From NCBI GenBank assembly GCA_029266735.1, contig JAQSWG010000015.1, forward strand, positions 1 to 64,000: a DNA stretch of 64,000 bases, read 5' to 3'. Source of the stretch: Ornithinibacter sp. (GTDB taxonomy: Bacteria > Actinomycetota > Actinomycetes > Actinomycetales > Dermatophilaceae). Shown here in pieces: positions 1 to 8,300 of the stretch. Made by a program: the position numbers and the translations under genes. The notes below the pieces were generated by a model, which did no database searches, had not been told where the DNA came from, and saw nothing but the letters and a program-made list of their open reading frames with translations. Each line of letters opens with the position of its first letter. Within the stretch, counting starts at the first letter, position 1.

Positions 1-102
1 ACCGCACCACGGTGACGGCCAGTCCCACCACGAGAACGACACCATCCCTGGGAGACCAGGGCTCATCCGCCGGGACACCTCCGGCAGAAGGAGAGCACCA
101 CG

Positions 103-339
103 ATGGCCAAGCCCGCCATTCGCAAGCCCAAGAAGAAGGCCAACCCGCTCAAGGCGGCGAAGGTCGAGAACATCGACTACAAGGACGCCGCGCTCCTGCG
201 CAAGTTCATCTCCGACCGCGGCAAGATCCGCGCGCGCCGGGTGACGGGCGTCAGCGTCCAGGAGCAGCGCCTCATCGCCAACGCCGTCAAGAACGCGCGC
301 GAGATGGCACTGCTGCCGTACTCGAGCTCGTCCCGCTGA
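103..339 (+). CDS. rpsR: 30S ribosomal protein S18
   Basis: The 78-residue product matches bacterial S18: a basic N-terminus ([18 protein letters not shown]), then the conserved core with [18 protein letters not shown] and a C-terminal [15 protein letters not shown] helix. S18 is a small-subunit protein that pairs with S6 on the platform of the 30S particle. The ATG at 103 follows a good Shine-Dalgarno stretch (gaaggagag, about 8 bases upstream). It lies 22 bases before rplI, the usual end of the rpsF-ssb-rpsR-rplI operon. The 102 bases before it do not contain a recognisable SSB tail in any frame, so ssb presumably ends just outside the window. Confidence 0.97.
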   Translation: MAKPAIRKPKKKANPLKAAKVENIDYKDAALLRKFISDRGKIRARRVTGVSVQEQRLIANAVKNAREMALLPYSSSSR

Positions 340-361
340 CCGCCGAGAAGGAGCCACCACG

Positions 362-808
362 ATGAAGGTCATCCTCACCCACGAGGTCACCGGCCTCGGC
401 ACCGCCGGTGACGTCGTCGACGTCAAGGACGGCTACGCCCGCAACTTCCTCTTCCGTCGAGGTCTCGCGACCGCGTGGACCAAGGGCGGACAGAAGCAGG
501 TCGACGCGATCGCCAAGGGCCGCGAGGTCCGCGCCGTGAAGTCGCTGGAGGAGGCGAGGTCCATCAAGGGCAACCTCGAGTCCAGGGCCATCCCGGTCGC
601 GGCGCACGCCGGCAGCGGCGGTCGCCTCTTCGGCGCCGTGTCCACCGCCGACATCGCCGCCGCGGTGCGCGCCGCCGGCGGCCCGGCACTCGACAAGCGC
701 AAGATCGAGGTGCCGACCCCGATCAAGACCACGGGCACGCACTCCGCCCTCGTCCGCCTCCACCCCGAGGTGCAGGCGATGGTCGAGCTCGAGGTCGTCG
801 CCGGCTGA
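362..808 (+). CDS. rplI: 50S ribosomal protein L9
   Basis: A product of 148 residues, the standard length for L9. The N-terminal L9 signature ([30 protein letters not shown]) is followed by a lysine-rich connecting helix and a C-terminal domain (about residues 75-148) ending in [18 protein letters not shown]9 binds 23S rRNA and helps maintain reading frame. The start has an SD (gaaggag) and sits 22 bases after rpsR, so the two are co-transcribed. A strong hairpin follows the stop, closing the operon. In many actinobacteria dnaB lies close downstream of rplI. Here dnaB is about 55 kb away. Confidence 0.97.
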   Translation: MKVILTHEVTGLGTAGDVVDVKDGYARNFLFRRGLATAWTKGGQKQVDAIAKGREVRAVKSLEEARSIKGNLESRAIPVAAHAGSGGRLFGAVSTADIAAAVRAAGGPALDKRKIEVPTPIKTTGTHSALVRLHPEVQAMVELEVVAG

Positions 809-849
809 GAGGGGCCTCCCCCTCGCGACTTCTCCGTGCACGGCACGAG

Positions 850-872
850 GCCCCGGACCCGTGGTCCGGGGC
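850..872 (+). terminator. Hairpin terminator after rplI
   Basis: Perfect 10-bp inverted repeat gccccggacc / ggtccggggc with a 3-base loop (cgt), 41 bases after the rplI stop and followed by ttcgtcg. There is no long U tract, which is normal for high-GC actinobacterial terminators. Confidence 0.75.
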
Positions 873-1137
873 TTCGTCGCGTCCGTCTCCACGCACCCGA
901 GGCGGGTGCTCAGCCGGGTTCGCTCAGTGGTCGACCCGCTCTGCTCGGGTCGGTTCGCCCGCTGGGCTCGGTTCGCGCGGCTCGGGTCGTCCTGCCGGGC
1001 TCGGGTCGATCTGCCCCGATGGCGGCGCGGTCGCACCGCCACTTCCGCAGACCACGGCCGCCCGCGAAGATGGACCAGAGCCCACACGCGTCAGCTCGTC
1101 AGGCCCGGCGGTCACCGAGCGTGTCGGGGGCGCGGCC

Positions 1138-1143
1138 TACGGT
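1138..1143 (+). promoter_or_regulatory. Candidate -10 box of leaderless radA
   Basis: TACGGT fits the actinobacterial TANNNT -10 pattern and ends 6 bases before the radA ATG, which has no Shine-Dalgarno. This spacing would put the transcription start at or next to the ATG. It is an inference from sequence only, and no clear -35 was identified. Confidence 0.4.
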
Positions 1144-1149
1144 GGGCGC

Positions 1150-2397
1150 ATGGCCTCCCCCGCAGCGAGACGCACCGCACGTGGTGCCTCGGCGTTCCGC
1201 TGCTCGGAGTGCGGCTGGCAGGCCGCCAAGTGGGCGGGACGGTGCGGGGAGTGCCAGGCGTGGGGCAGCGTCTCGGAGGTCGGCGCGGTGTCTGCTCGGA
1301 CCACGGCGGCGAGCACGCTGGACCGACCCGCCATCCCGATCGGGGAGGTGGACGTCCGGCGCGCCGTCGCTCGCCCCACCGGGGTGCCGGAGTTCGACCG
1401 GGTGCTCGGCGGGGGCATCGTCCCGGGTGCGGTCGTCCTCGTCGCCGGTGAGCCCGGCGCCACGGTGCTCGGCCAGATCGAGACCCTCGCGCCCGAGCTC
1501 GTCGTCGTCGACTCCGTCCAGACCATCAGCAGCGCCGACGTCGAGGGGTCCGCCGGCAACGTGACCCAGGTTCGTGAGGTCGCGGCGTCCCTGATCCAGG
1601 CGGCGAAGTCGAAGGGCATCGCGGTGCTGCTCGTCGGACACGTCACCAAGGACGGCTCCATCGCCGGGCCCCGCGTCCTCGAGCACCTCGTCGACGTCGT
1701 CGTCCAGTTCGAGGGGGAACGGCACTCCCGCCTGCGCCTCGTGCGCGCCGTCAAGAACCGCTTCGGCCCGACCGACGAGGTGGGGTGCTTCGACCTCTCC
1801 GACGTCGGCATCGTCGGCCTCGCGGACCCGAGCGGGCTCTTCCTGTCGGGCCGCACGGCCGCCGTCCCCGGGACCTGCGTGACGGTGACGCTCGAGGGCA
1901 GGCGCCCGCTCGTCGCCGAGGTCCAGGCACTCGTGACCCGCTCGAGCCTCGCGACCCCCCGCCGGGCGACGAGCGGTCTGGACGCCGCGCGGGTCAACAT
2001 GATCGTGGCTGTCCTCGACAAGCGAGCCGAGGCGCCGATCGCGGGCAGCGACGCGTATCTGTCCACCGTGGGCGGGGTGCGCCTGTCGGAGCCGGCCGCC
2101 GACCTCGCGATCAGCCTCGCGCTCGCCGGTGCCATCACGGACCGCCCCCTTCCGCACGGGACGATCGCCTTCGGCGAAGTGGGGCTCGCCGGTGAGATCC
2201 GGCCGGTCACGGGCGCGCACCGCCGCCTCGCCGAGGCGGCCCGGCTCGGGTTCACCCGGGCGGTCGTGCCCCGCGGGGTCCTCGGTGCCGGGCCGGTCCC
2301 AGGTGGTCTGCGGGTCGTGGAGGCCGCGACGGTCGGTGACGCGGTGGTCCGTGGGTTTCACGAGATCGACACGAGGCCGGACCGCCCACCCGGCTAG
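1150..2397 (+). CDS. radA: RadA/Sms repair protein with an internal loss of Walker A
   Basis: RadA is a RecA-like helicase that promotes branch migration and processing of recombination intermediates. Visible here are the N-terminal zinc finger (C18, C21, C32, C35), the RecA-core end with VVDSVQTI, the RadA-specific KNRFG motif and the C-terminal Lon-like domain (STVGGVRLSEPAADLA). At residues 100-103 the sequence reads GEPG and then jumps to ATVLGQIETL. In the family about 55-60 residues lie between these points, containing the P-loop GxGKST and the GEES segment. The product is therefore about 415 residues instead of about 455-480, still in frame, and cannot bind ATP in the normal way. The ORF track extends upstream, but homology begins at ATG 1150. 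Either a real deletion or an assembly fault would explain it. Confidence 0.9.
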   Translation: MASPAARRTARGASAFRCSECGWQAAKWAGRCGECQAWGSVSEVGAVSARTTAASTLDRPAIPIGEVDVRRAVARPTGVPEFDRVLGGGIVPGAVVLVAGEPGATVLGQIETLAPELVVVDSVQTISSADVEGSAGNVTQVREVAASLIQAAKSKGIAVLLVGHVTKDGSIAGPRVLEHLVDVVVQFEGERHSRLRLVRAVKNRFGPTDEVGCFDLSDVGIVGLADPSGLFLSGRTAAVPGTCVTVTLEGRRPLVAEVQALVTRSSLATPRRATSGLDAARVNMIVAVLDKRAEAPIAGSDAYLSTVGGVRLSEPAADLAISLALAGAITDRPLPHGTIAFGEVGLAGEIRPVTGAHRRLAEAARLGFTRAVVPRGVLGAGPVPGGLRVVEAATVGDAVVRGFHEIDTRPDRPPG

Positions 2398-2454
2398 GAT
2401 GCCCGCAGACGCCGCGACCCCGCGGCAGGGGGAGTACCGGCCGAGGAGGAGAGC

Positions 2455-3537
2455 GTGGGCGCCGTGCAGTCCGACGAAGAGCTCCTGCGCGCCACGATGG
2501 CCGCCGTTGCTCCCGGCACGGAGCTGCGCGACGGTCTGGAGCGGATCCTCCGCGGGCGGACCGGCGCACTCATCGTCCTCGGCAGCGACCGGCTCGTCGA
2601 GACGGTCTCGACGGGTGGGTTCCCGCTCGACGTCGAGTTCTCGGCGACCCGTCTGCGCGAGCTCGCGAAGATGGATGGTGCCATCGTCTGCGACCGCGAG
2701 GTGACGCGCATCCTGCGGGCCGCGACCCAGCTCGTGCCCGACGCGAGCATCGAGACGAGCGAGTCGGGCACCCGCCACCGGACCGCCGAGCGGGTCGCGA
2801 AGCAGACCGGCTTCCCCGTCGTGTCGGTGAGCCAGTCGATGCGGATCATCGCGCTCTACGTCCTCGGGCGACGCGTCGTCCTCGAGGACTCGAGCGCGAT
2901 CCTGTCGCGGGGCAACCAGGCCCTGCAGACGCTGGAGCGCTACAAGTCCCGGCTCGACGAGGTGACGGGCACCCTCTCCGCGCTCGAGATCGAGGACCTC
3001 GTCACCGTCCGCGACGTCGCCAACGTCCTCCAGCGGCTGGAGATGGTGCGCCGGATCAAGGACGAGATCGCCGAGTACGTCGTGCAGCTCGGCACCGACG
3101 GTCGCCTCCTCAGCCTCCAGCTCGAGGAGCTGACCGGCGGCCTGTCCGACGACCTGGGGCTCGTCATCCGCGACTACCTCCCCGAGGCGAAGGCCGGGTT
3201 CAGCCTGGCCGAGGCCATCGCCAACCTCGAGGGGATCGACTCCACCGAGCTCCTCGACCCCGCGGCCGGGGCGCGCGCGATCGGGTTCACGATCATCGGT
3301 GACTCGCTCGACTCCTCGGTGAGCCCGCTCGGGCACCGCCTGCTCTCCAAGGTGCCGCGGCTGCCCGGGGCCATCGTGGACCGGCTCGTGGAGCACTTCG
3401 GCAGCCTCCAGAAGCTCTTGGGCGCCAACATCGACGATCTCATGGATGTCGATGGTGTCGGCGAAGGCCGGGCCCGCCTGGTGCGCGAGGGTCTGTCGCG
3501 CCTCGCGGAGTCCAGCATCCTCGAGCGCTACGTCTGA
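2455..3537 (+). CDS. disA: DNA integrity scanning protein, diadenylate cyclase DisA
   Basis: DisA makes the second messenger c-di-AMP from two ATP while scanning DNA for branched structures. The 360-residue product has the usual length. The DAC domain carries D74-G-A (KMDGAIVCD) and the G-T-R-H-R motif at about 105-109. A central helical spine follows, with a C-terminal helix-hairpin-helix DNA-binding region (DVDGVGEGRARLVREGLSRL). The GTG at 2455 follows a purine-rich SD (gaggaggag). A TAGGAT hexamer about 57 bases upstream could be a -10 box. It lies directly downstream of radA, a conserved pairing; RadA is known to interact with and inhibit DisA in Bacillus, so the damaged radA next door matters for c-di-AMP control. 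Confidence 0.96.
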   Translation: MGAVQSDEELLRATMAAVAPGTELRDGLERILRGRTGALIVLGSDRLVETVSTGGFPLDVEFSATRLRELAKMDGAIVCDREVTRILRAATQLVPDASIETSESGTRHRTAERVAKQTGFPVVSVSQSMRIIALYVLGRRVVLEDSSAILSRGNQALQTLERYKSRLDEVTGTLSALEIEDLVTVRDVANVLQRLEMVRRIKDEIAEYVVQLGTDGRLLSLQLEELTGGLSDDLGLVIRDYLPEAKAGFSLAEAIANLEGIDSTELLDPAAGARAIGFTIIGDSLDSSVSPLGHRLLSKVPRLPGAIVDRLVEHFGSLQKLLGANIDDLMDVDGVGEGRARLVREGLSRLAESSILERYV

Positions 3538-3548
3538 CCCGTTCCACC

Positions 3549-4472
3549 GTGGGTCTCAGCGACGAGCTCGGCGGTGCTTCGACCGCCGCTCCCGTCACGA
3601 CCGCCGCCATGCTCCACCCCCGGGTTATCGAGTGGTATGCCGTGCACGCCCGGCCGCTGCCGTGGCGCGACCCGTCGTGCACGCCATGGGGCGTCCTCGT
3701 GTCCGAGGTGATGGCCCAGCAGACCCCCGTTGCCCGGGTCGCACCGGTGTGGGTCGAGTGGATGCGGCGCTGGCCGACCCCATCGGCGCTCGCCGCGGAG
3801 TCGCCGGGGGAGGTGGTGCGGTCGTGGGGCCGGCTGGGCTACCCCCGGCGGGCGCTGCGCCTGCGCGAGGTGGCGGTGGCGATCACGGACCGACACGGTG
3901 GTGTGGTGCCCGACGACGAGGCGGAGCTGCGGGCCCTGCCCGGCATCGGCGGCTACACGGCCGCTGCGGTCACGGCATTCGCGTTCGGCCGCCGCACGAC
4001 CGTCGTCGACACCAACGTCCGGCGAGTGCTGGTCCGTGCGGTGGAGGGCCGGGAACACGCTGCTCCGGCCCTCACGGCCGCCGAGTCCGCGCTCGCCGCC
4101 GCCCTCGTCCCGGACTCCGCCGAGAGGTCGGCGACCTGGAACGTCGCGGTCATGGAGCTCGGTGCGGTGGTGTGCACGGCACGTCGGCCGCGGTGCGACC
4201 TGTGCCCGGTGCGCGACGCCTGCGCGTGGGTCCGCGCCGGACGGCCGGCGTACGACGGACCTCCCCGCCGGGGGCAGAGGTGGCACGGCACCGACCGGCA
4301 GGTCCGGGGGGTGCTGTTGCAGACGCTGCGCGATGCCGCCGGCCCCGTGGCGCGCGCCGCCCTCGGGGGAAGTGGAACGGACGTCACTCAGGTCGACCGT
4401 TGCATCGCCTCCCTCGTCGAGGACGGCCTGCTCGAGCCCACTGAGGACGGCGCGTTCCGTCTTCCGGCCTGA
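3549..4472 (+). CDS. mutY: A/G-specific adenine glycosylase MutY
   Basis: MutY removes adenine mispaired with 8-oxoguanine. The 307 residues include the catalytic glutamate (E53 in VSEVMAQQT), the HhH motif LPGIGGYTAAAV, the aspartate in VVDTNVRRVL and a complete [4Fe-4S] ligand set C-X6-C-X2-C-X5-C (CTARRPRCDLCPVRDAC). The C-terminal NUDIX-like domain that reads 8-oxoG is much reduced, as in many actinobacterial MutY proteins. The GTG start is 11 bases after the disA stop. An internal ATG at 3609 (MLHPRVIEWYAVH) is an alternative start nearer the conserved region. It forms a repair cluster with radA and disA. Confidence 0.95.
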   Translation: MGLSDELGGASTAAPVTTAAMLHPRVIEWYAVHARPLPWRDPSCTPWGVLVSEVMAQQTPVARVAPVWVEWMRRWPTPSALAAESPGEVVRSWGRLGYPRRALRLREVAVAITDRHGGVVPDDEAELRALPGIGGYTAAAVTAFAFGRRTTVVDTNVRRVLVRAVEGREHAAPALTAAESALAAALVPDSAERSATWNVAVMELGAVVCTARRPRCDLCPVRDACAWVRAGRPAYDGPPRRGQRWHGTDRQVRGVLLQTLRDAAGPVARAALGGSGTDVTQVDRCIASLVEDGLLEPTEDGAFRLPA

Positions 4473-4512
4473 CCCACGGGGGCGTGCCCCGATCAGGGCA
4501 GACTCTGCAGAC

Positions 4513-5211
4513 ATGGCGGCGACCTCGGCGAAGGGCCCGACGCGCACCTCCCCCGCCCCGACGTCCGCAGGACGGACCCCCGTGCAGCGTCAGGATCCCC
4601 AGGCCGCGTGGCATCGGACCGCCGAGGAGCTCACGGCCTTCCTCCCCACGCTGCAGAACGCACCGCGGGACGTCGGGACCCTCGAGCTCGTCGTGCGGCG
4701 CCCGGCGCCGGCTGAACGGGAGGTGCTCCAGGAGGGCGAGCTCGACCTCGCCGAGGGGTTGGTCGGCGACTCCTGGAGCACCCGCCCGAGCTCCCGCACC
4801 GAGGACGGTCGCGCCCACCCCGACATGCAGCTCACCATCATGAGCTCCGCCGTCATCGGGTTCCTTGCCCGTGATCCCGGGCGGCGCGCCCTGGCCGGGG
4901 ATCAGCTGTACGTCGACCTCGACCTCTCGCACGACAACCTCCCGGCGGGCTCTCTGCTCACCATCGGGGACCTCCCGGGGGGTGGCGCGGTCGTGGAGGT
5001 GACCGACCAGCCGCACCGGGGGTGCGCGAAGTTCGTCCACCGCTTCGGTGCCGAGGCGATGCGGGCCGTGAACGACAGGCAGGGGCGCCGGAGTCGGCTC
5101 CGCGGGCTGAACGCCCGGGTCGTCGTCCCCGGCCGCGTACGCCCGGGCGATCCGGTGACCGTTCGCCGGCCAGAAACCGCCGACCCGGACCTGGAGACCT
5201 CGAGAGGCTGA
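4513..5211 (+). CDS. MOSC-domain protein
   Basis: A 232-residue protein whose C-terminal two thirds match MOSC domains (molybdenum cofactor sulfurase C-terminal type). It contains GDQLYVDLDLS, GSLLTIG and the motif HRGCAKFVHRFG, whose cysteine is the invariant MOSC residue thought to carry or transfer sulfur. Free-standing MOSC proteins such as YiiM bind Moco and reduce N-hydroxylated compounds. The substrate here is unknown. The first 30-40 residues (Ala/Ser/Thr/Pro-rich) are poorly conserved, so a later start is possible. ATG 4513 is the first start after mutY. No molybdoenzyme gene lies in the window. Confidence 0.85.
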   Translation: MAATSAKGPTRTSPAPTSAGRTPVQRQDPQAAWHRTAEELTAFLPTLQNAPRDVGTLELVVRRPAPAEREVLQEGELDLAEGLVGDSWSTRPSSRTEDGRAHPDMQLTIMSSAVIGFLARDPGRRALAGDQLYVDLDLSHDNLPAGSLLTIGDLPGGGAVVEVTDQPHRGCAKFVHRFGAEAMRAVNDRQGRRSRLRGLNARVVVPGRVRPGDPVTVRRPETADPDLETSRG

Positions 5212-5283
5212 CGGAAGGCGGCGCCCGGCATACGCTGCTGCCCAGCGCGCCCGACGGACGGCCGCGGCGGAGCTGGAAAGGGC

Positions 5284-7413
5284 GTGGCGGTGGGGGTTGG
5301 GAGGGCACGGCGGATGCCGTGGGCCGCGGCGCTCGTCGTCTGTGCGGCACTCGTGGGGCAGCCGGCTCTCGCGGAGGAAGGTCTGTCGACCCAGGCAACG
5401 AGCCGCTACGTGCTCGACGCTCGCAGGACCACCGTCGAGGCGAGCATCACCCTGCAGCTGCGGAACGTCGCGCCGGACGACGGGGACGTCTACTACTACT
5501 TCGACGCATTCACGGTCCCCGTGCCCGCCGGGGCTCGGAACGTGCGAGCCAGGAGCGGGAGCTCGTCCCTCGACGTGTCCCTCCGCCGCACGGAGGACCC
5601 GTCGACCCGCTTGGCTCGCGTCTCCTTCCCGGACCTGCGGTACGGCCGGTCGCGCACGATCGAGCTGACCTTCGACGTGCCGGGTGAGAAGCCGCGCTCC
5701 GAGGACAGCACGCGGGTGGGCCCGGGCTACGCCACCTTTGCCGTCTACGGGGTCGGCGACCCGGGGGGCAGCACGGTCGAGGTGGTCGCCCCGTCGTCGA
5801 TGACGTTCGACGCGACGAGCGACGACTTCACGGCCGACGAGGACGGCTCGACGACCACGCACACCGCGACCGCCACCGACGACGAGGGCGGGTTCTGGGC
5901 CGTCGTCTCGCTGCGCGACCCCGACAAGGTCGAGGAGCGCCCGGTCGACGTGGCGGGTACCTCCCTCCTGCTCAGCGGCTTCCCCGACGACCCGCAGTGG
6001 GCCGACTTCGTGGCAGAGCAGGTGGTCAAGGGCATCCCGGCCCTCGAACGGCTGGTGGGGGCGCCGTGGCCCGGAGGGCTCGAGCGCATCCGGGAGGACG
6101 CCTCGCCGTCCCTGCGCGGCTACGACGGGTGGTTCGACCCGACCGACGACGAGATCGTCATCGGCGAGGCACTCGACGAGGACCTCCTCTTCCACGAGCT
6201 CTCGCACGCCTGGGTGTCCGGTGACCACTTCGACGAGCGGTGGGTCTCCGAGGGCCTGGCCCAGGTGCTCGCCCAGCGCACCGTCGTCGCGACGGGCGGG
6301 ACCCCACGCAAGCAGCCCTCGGTGTCCCGCCGGTCAGCGGGGGCGGTGGCCCTCAACGCCTGGGGCGGGTCGGCGGGCAGCCGCTCCGCGGACGTGGACG
6401 CCTACGCCTACCCAGCCGCCTACGCCGCCACCGGCGCCCTGCTGAAGAACCTCGAGGACGAGGAGCTCGCCGCCGTGGTGGGCGCCGGCATCCGGGGAGA
6501 GCGGGCCTATGATCCGCCCGGGACCAAGGACCCGGACGGCGGCCGGACGTCGTGGCAGCGATGGCTCGACCTCCTGGAGACCCGCGGTGGTGTGGAGGCC
6601 GCCCCGGACGTGTTCGCGCGCTGGGCGCTCACCGCGGAGGAGCGGGCGCAGCTCGCACCGCGGGAGAAGGCGCGCGTTGCGTATGCGGCGCTCGACGAGG
6701 CGGACGGTGCCTGGCTGCCGCCTGAGGGGCTGCGCGATGCGATGACCGCCTGGGACTTCGAACGGGCGGCTGCGGTGCAGGACAAGGTGGCCGGCCTCGG
6801 GGCCGCGGCGACCCGGTTCCAGGCGGCCGCCCAGCGGGTGGGGCTGGAGGTGCCCGACGCGCTCCGGTCGTCGTACGAGCAGGCCGAGCAGGACGAGCAG
6901 TACGCGGCCTTGGGCACCTCCCTCCCCAAGGCGGCGTCGACGGTGACTGCCGTGGGGCGTGCCCAGGCGGTGACCGCCTCGGACCGCGACCCGGTGAGCG
7001 GGCTGGGCGCGGCGATCCTCGGCGTGGACGACCGGGCGGAGGAGGCGCTGGACGCGTTCGAGGACGGTCGGCTCGACGCGGCATCCGCGGCGGCTGAGGA
7101 GGCCACCGGCCGCGCGGACAAGGCGCTGCTCGTCGGGATCGGCGTGCCGCTGGTCGTCGTGCTCCTGATCGTCGCCGGCGTGCTCGCGGTGCTGTGGGCG
7201 AGGCGGCTGGGGGTCCGGCGTCGGGCGGCACTGTCGGCGGAGCGTGAGGCGGCACTGGCCAGGCTGGCCTCGTCGCCGTTCTCGGAGTACCCGCCGTCGC
7301 TGACGCTGCCAGCCGATCGTGGGCCCGGCGGTCCACCGGGGCCCGCCCCGCGAACCCCGCTCGACCTCGGCGGCGACCACCAGGCCGGTGCCGGAACACC
7401 GAACCGCGGCTGA
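5284..7413 (+). CDS. Exported, membrane-anchored HExxH metalloprotease-like protein
   Basis: A 709-residue protein with a signal peptide (about residues 1-30, basic RARR then a hydrophobic core ending QPALA), a large extracellular part and one transmembrane helix near residues 613-640 followed by a basic cytoplasmic tail rich in Pro/Gly. The zinc motif H304-E-L-S-H308 and the downstream glutamate E323 (WVSEGLAQ) give the HExxH-(14)-E layout of gluzincin peptidases (M1-like, peptidase MA superfamily). Its N-terminal region resembles beta-rich M1-like domains. The substrate is unknown. GTG 5284 gives the better signal peptide, while ATG 5314 has a better SD (gggagg). No close functional homologue was recognised. 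Confidence 0.75.
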   Translation: MAVGVGRARRMPWAAALVVCAALVGQPALAEEGLSTQATSRYVLDARRTTVEASITLQLRNVAPDDGDVYYYFDAFTVPVPAGARNVRARSGSSSLDVSLRRTEDPSTRLARVSFPDLRYGRSRTIELTFDVPGEKPRSEDSTRVGPGYATFAVYGVGDPGGSTVEVVAPSSMTFDATSDDFTADEDGSTTTHTATATDDEGGFWAVVSLRDPDKVEERPVDVAGTSLLLSGFPDDPQWADFVAEQVVKGIPALERLVGAPWPGGLERIREDASPSLRGYDGWFDPTDDEIVIGEALDEDLLFHELSHAWVSGDHFDERWVSEGLAQVLAQRTVVATGGTPRKQPSVSRRSAGAVALNAWGGSAGSRSADVDAYAYPAAYAATGALLKNLEDEELAAVVGAGIRGERAYDPPGTKDPDGGRTSWQRWLDLLETRGGVEAAPDVFARWALTAEERAQLAPREKARVAYAALDEADGAWLPPEGLRDAMTAWDFERAAAVQDKVAGLGAAATRFQAAAQRVGLEVPDALRSSYEQAEQDEQYAALGTSLPKAASTVTAVGRAQAVTASDRDPVSGLGAAILGVDDRAEEALDAFEDGRLDAASAAAEEATGRADKALLVGIGVPLVVVLLIVAGVLAVLWARRLGVRRRAALSAEREAALARLASSPFSEYPPSLTLPADRGPGGPPGPAPRTPLDLGGDHQAGAGTPNRG

Positions 7414-7452
7414 CGACCGGCGCACGCCGGCTGACGACGACCAACGACCGGT

Positions 7453-7989
7453 TCAGAGGAGGCGCAGCATCCGCGTGTTGCCGAGCGTGTTGGGCTTGAC
7501 CCGCTCGAGGTCGAGGAACTCGGCGACGCCCTCGTCGTAGGACCTCAGGAGCTCGGCGTAGATCTCCGGGTCGACCGCCTGACCGTCGATCGGCTCGAAC
7601 CCGTGCCGGGTGAAGAACGCGGTCTCGAAGGTGAGGCAGAAGAGCCGGCTGAGCCCGAGGGCGTGGGCCCGGTCGACCAGCCGCTGGAGCACCGCCGAGC
7701 CGACCCCGCGACCGAGCGCCGTCTCGGCGACGGCGAGGGTCCGGATCTCACCGAGGTCCTCCCAGAGGACGTGCAGCGCGCCACAGCCCACGACGTCCCC
7801 GTCCAGCTCGGCCACGACGAAGTCGGTCACCGACTCGTAGTAGGCGACCGCCTCCTTGTCGAGCAGCACGCGTCGCTCGGCCAGCGGGGCGACGAGACCC
7901 CGGATGGCGCGGACGTCACTCGTCCTGGCCGGTCGCACGACGACACCGGTGTCGCCCTGCAGCGACGGGTCGGGAGGCGCAGCGGACAC
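7453..7989 (-). CDS. argA: N-acetylglutamate synthase, GNAT type (Rv2747-like)
   Basis: This GNAT-fold acetyltransferase carries the hallmark stretches of the stand-alone actinobacterial N-acetylglutamate synthase: CGALHVLWEDLGEIRTLAV, the acetyl-CoA loop GRGVGSAVL, FCLTFETAFFTRHGF and a C-terminus SYDEGVAEFLDLERVKPNTLGN. It catalyses the first step of arginine synthesis, glutamate + acetyl-CoA. It stands alone, away from other arg genes. The ORF could begin at ATG 8070, but the extra 27 residues are unconserved and would begin next to a strong hairpin. GTG 7989 has a TACGCT -10-like box ending 6 bases upstream, suggesting a leaderless mRNA, so I prefer it. Confidence 0.88.
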   Translation of the reverse strand: MSAAPPDPSLQGDTGVVVRPARTSDVRAIRGLVAPLAERRVLLDKEAVAYYESVTDFVVAELDGDVVGCGALHVLWEDLGEIRTLAVAETALGRGVGSAVLQRLVDRAHALGLSRLFCLTFETAFFTRHGFEPIDGQAVDPEIYAELLRSYDEGVAEFLDLERVKPNTLGNTRMLRLL

Positions 7990-8074
7990 GGTCCGAGCGT
8001 AGTGCGGCCTCCGCACCGCCCGGATCACGGCCGGACCCGCGTGCGCCGGCACCAGCTCCCTCGCAGACATGGGA

Positions 8075-8108
8075 GCGGCCCGCCACCGCAGGGGTGGTGG
8101 CGGGCCGC
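8075..8108 (-). terminator. Hairpin upstream of argA-like gene
   Basis: Perfect 13-bp inverted repeat gcggcccgccacc / ggtggcgggccgc with an 8-base loop. On the minus strand it follows the clpC terminator and precedes the argA-like gene, so it is probably a second terminator insulating the two. A leader hairpin is the alternative. Confidence 0.55.
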
Positions 8109-8230
8109 CGGTCGCAAGCGCCCGGAGGCCCTGCGACCCTCAGTGTGCCCGCGTCGGCGGGCCGTTTGGGTAAAGGGCAGTCAAAGTTTTCGTCAAGTGC
8201 AGGATCTTCTCAGGACCGGCCCAGCGCCGG

Positions 8231-8278
8231 CGCCCACGCGACGGCCCCGACCGGGTCGGTCGGGGCCCCGTGGGCGCG
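8231..8278 (-). terminator. Terminator after clpC
   Basis: A long two-part hairpin 23 bases past the clpC stop. The inner arms ggccccgacc / ggtcggggcc have a 5-base loop, and outer 9-base arms gcgcccacg / cgtgggcgc are separated by small bulges. Confidence 0.75.
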
Positions 8279-8300
8279 TGCCGCGTCGCGGCATCCGGGG

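Larger units (their letters stand above)
809..1149. other. Intergenic region rplI-radA
   Basis: This 341-base stretch holds the rplI terminator, then a GC-rich zone (about 940-1010) in which the nonamer CTCGGKTCG recurs four times at irregular spacing, then the likely radA promoter. Several long ORFs cross it, but none resembles a protein and all are shadows. Confidence 0.5.
7990..8300. other. Intergenic region between clpC and the acetyltransferase gene
   Basis: The 311 bases hold two hairpins (listed separately), an AT-richer patch at about 8165-8200 with ggtaaag and gtcaaagtttt, and the TACGCT box (7996-8001 on the minus strand) just before the argA GTG. No coding sequence was recognised. 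Confidence 0.5.

Noticed and set aside
12-365. 117-aa ORF as the ssb C-terminus
   Set aside because: No DEPPF-like SSB tail or stop before rpsR in that frame. The part downstream of 103 is simply rpsR in another frame.
915-1018. CTCGGGTCG direct repeats as an iteron array
   Set aside because: Spacing is irregular (23, 14, 19 bases) and the region is simple GC-rich sequence, so there is no support beyond composition.
2398-2454. c-di-AMP (ydaO-type) riboswitch before disA
   Set aside because: The gap is only 57 bases, too short for the known riboswitch, and lacks its conserved motifs.
1099-3396. 765-aa minus-strand ORF antisense to radA/disA
   Set aside because: Low-complexity Arg/Asp/Gly composition typical of antisense frames in high-GC genes. 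It lies opposite two well-supported genes.
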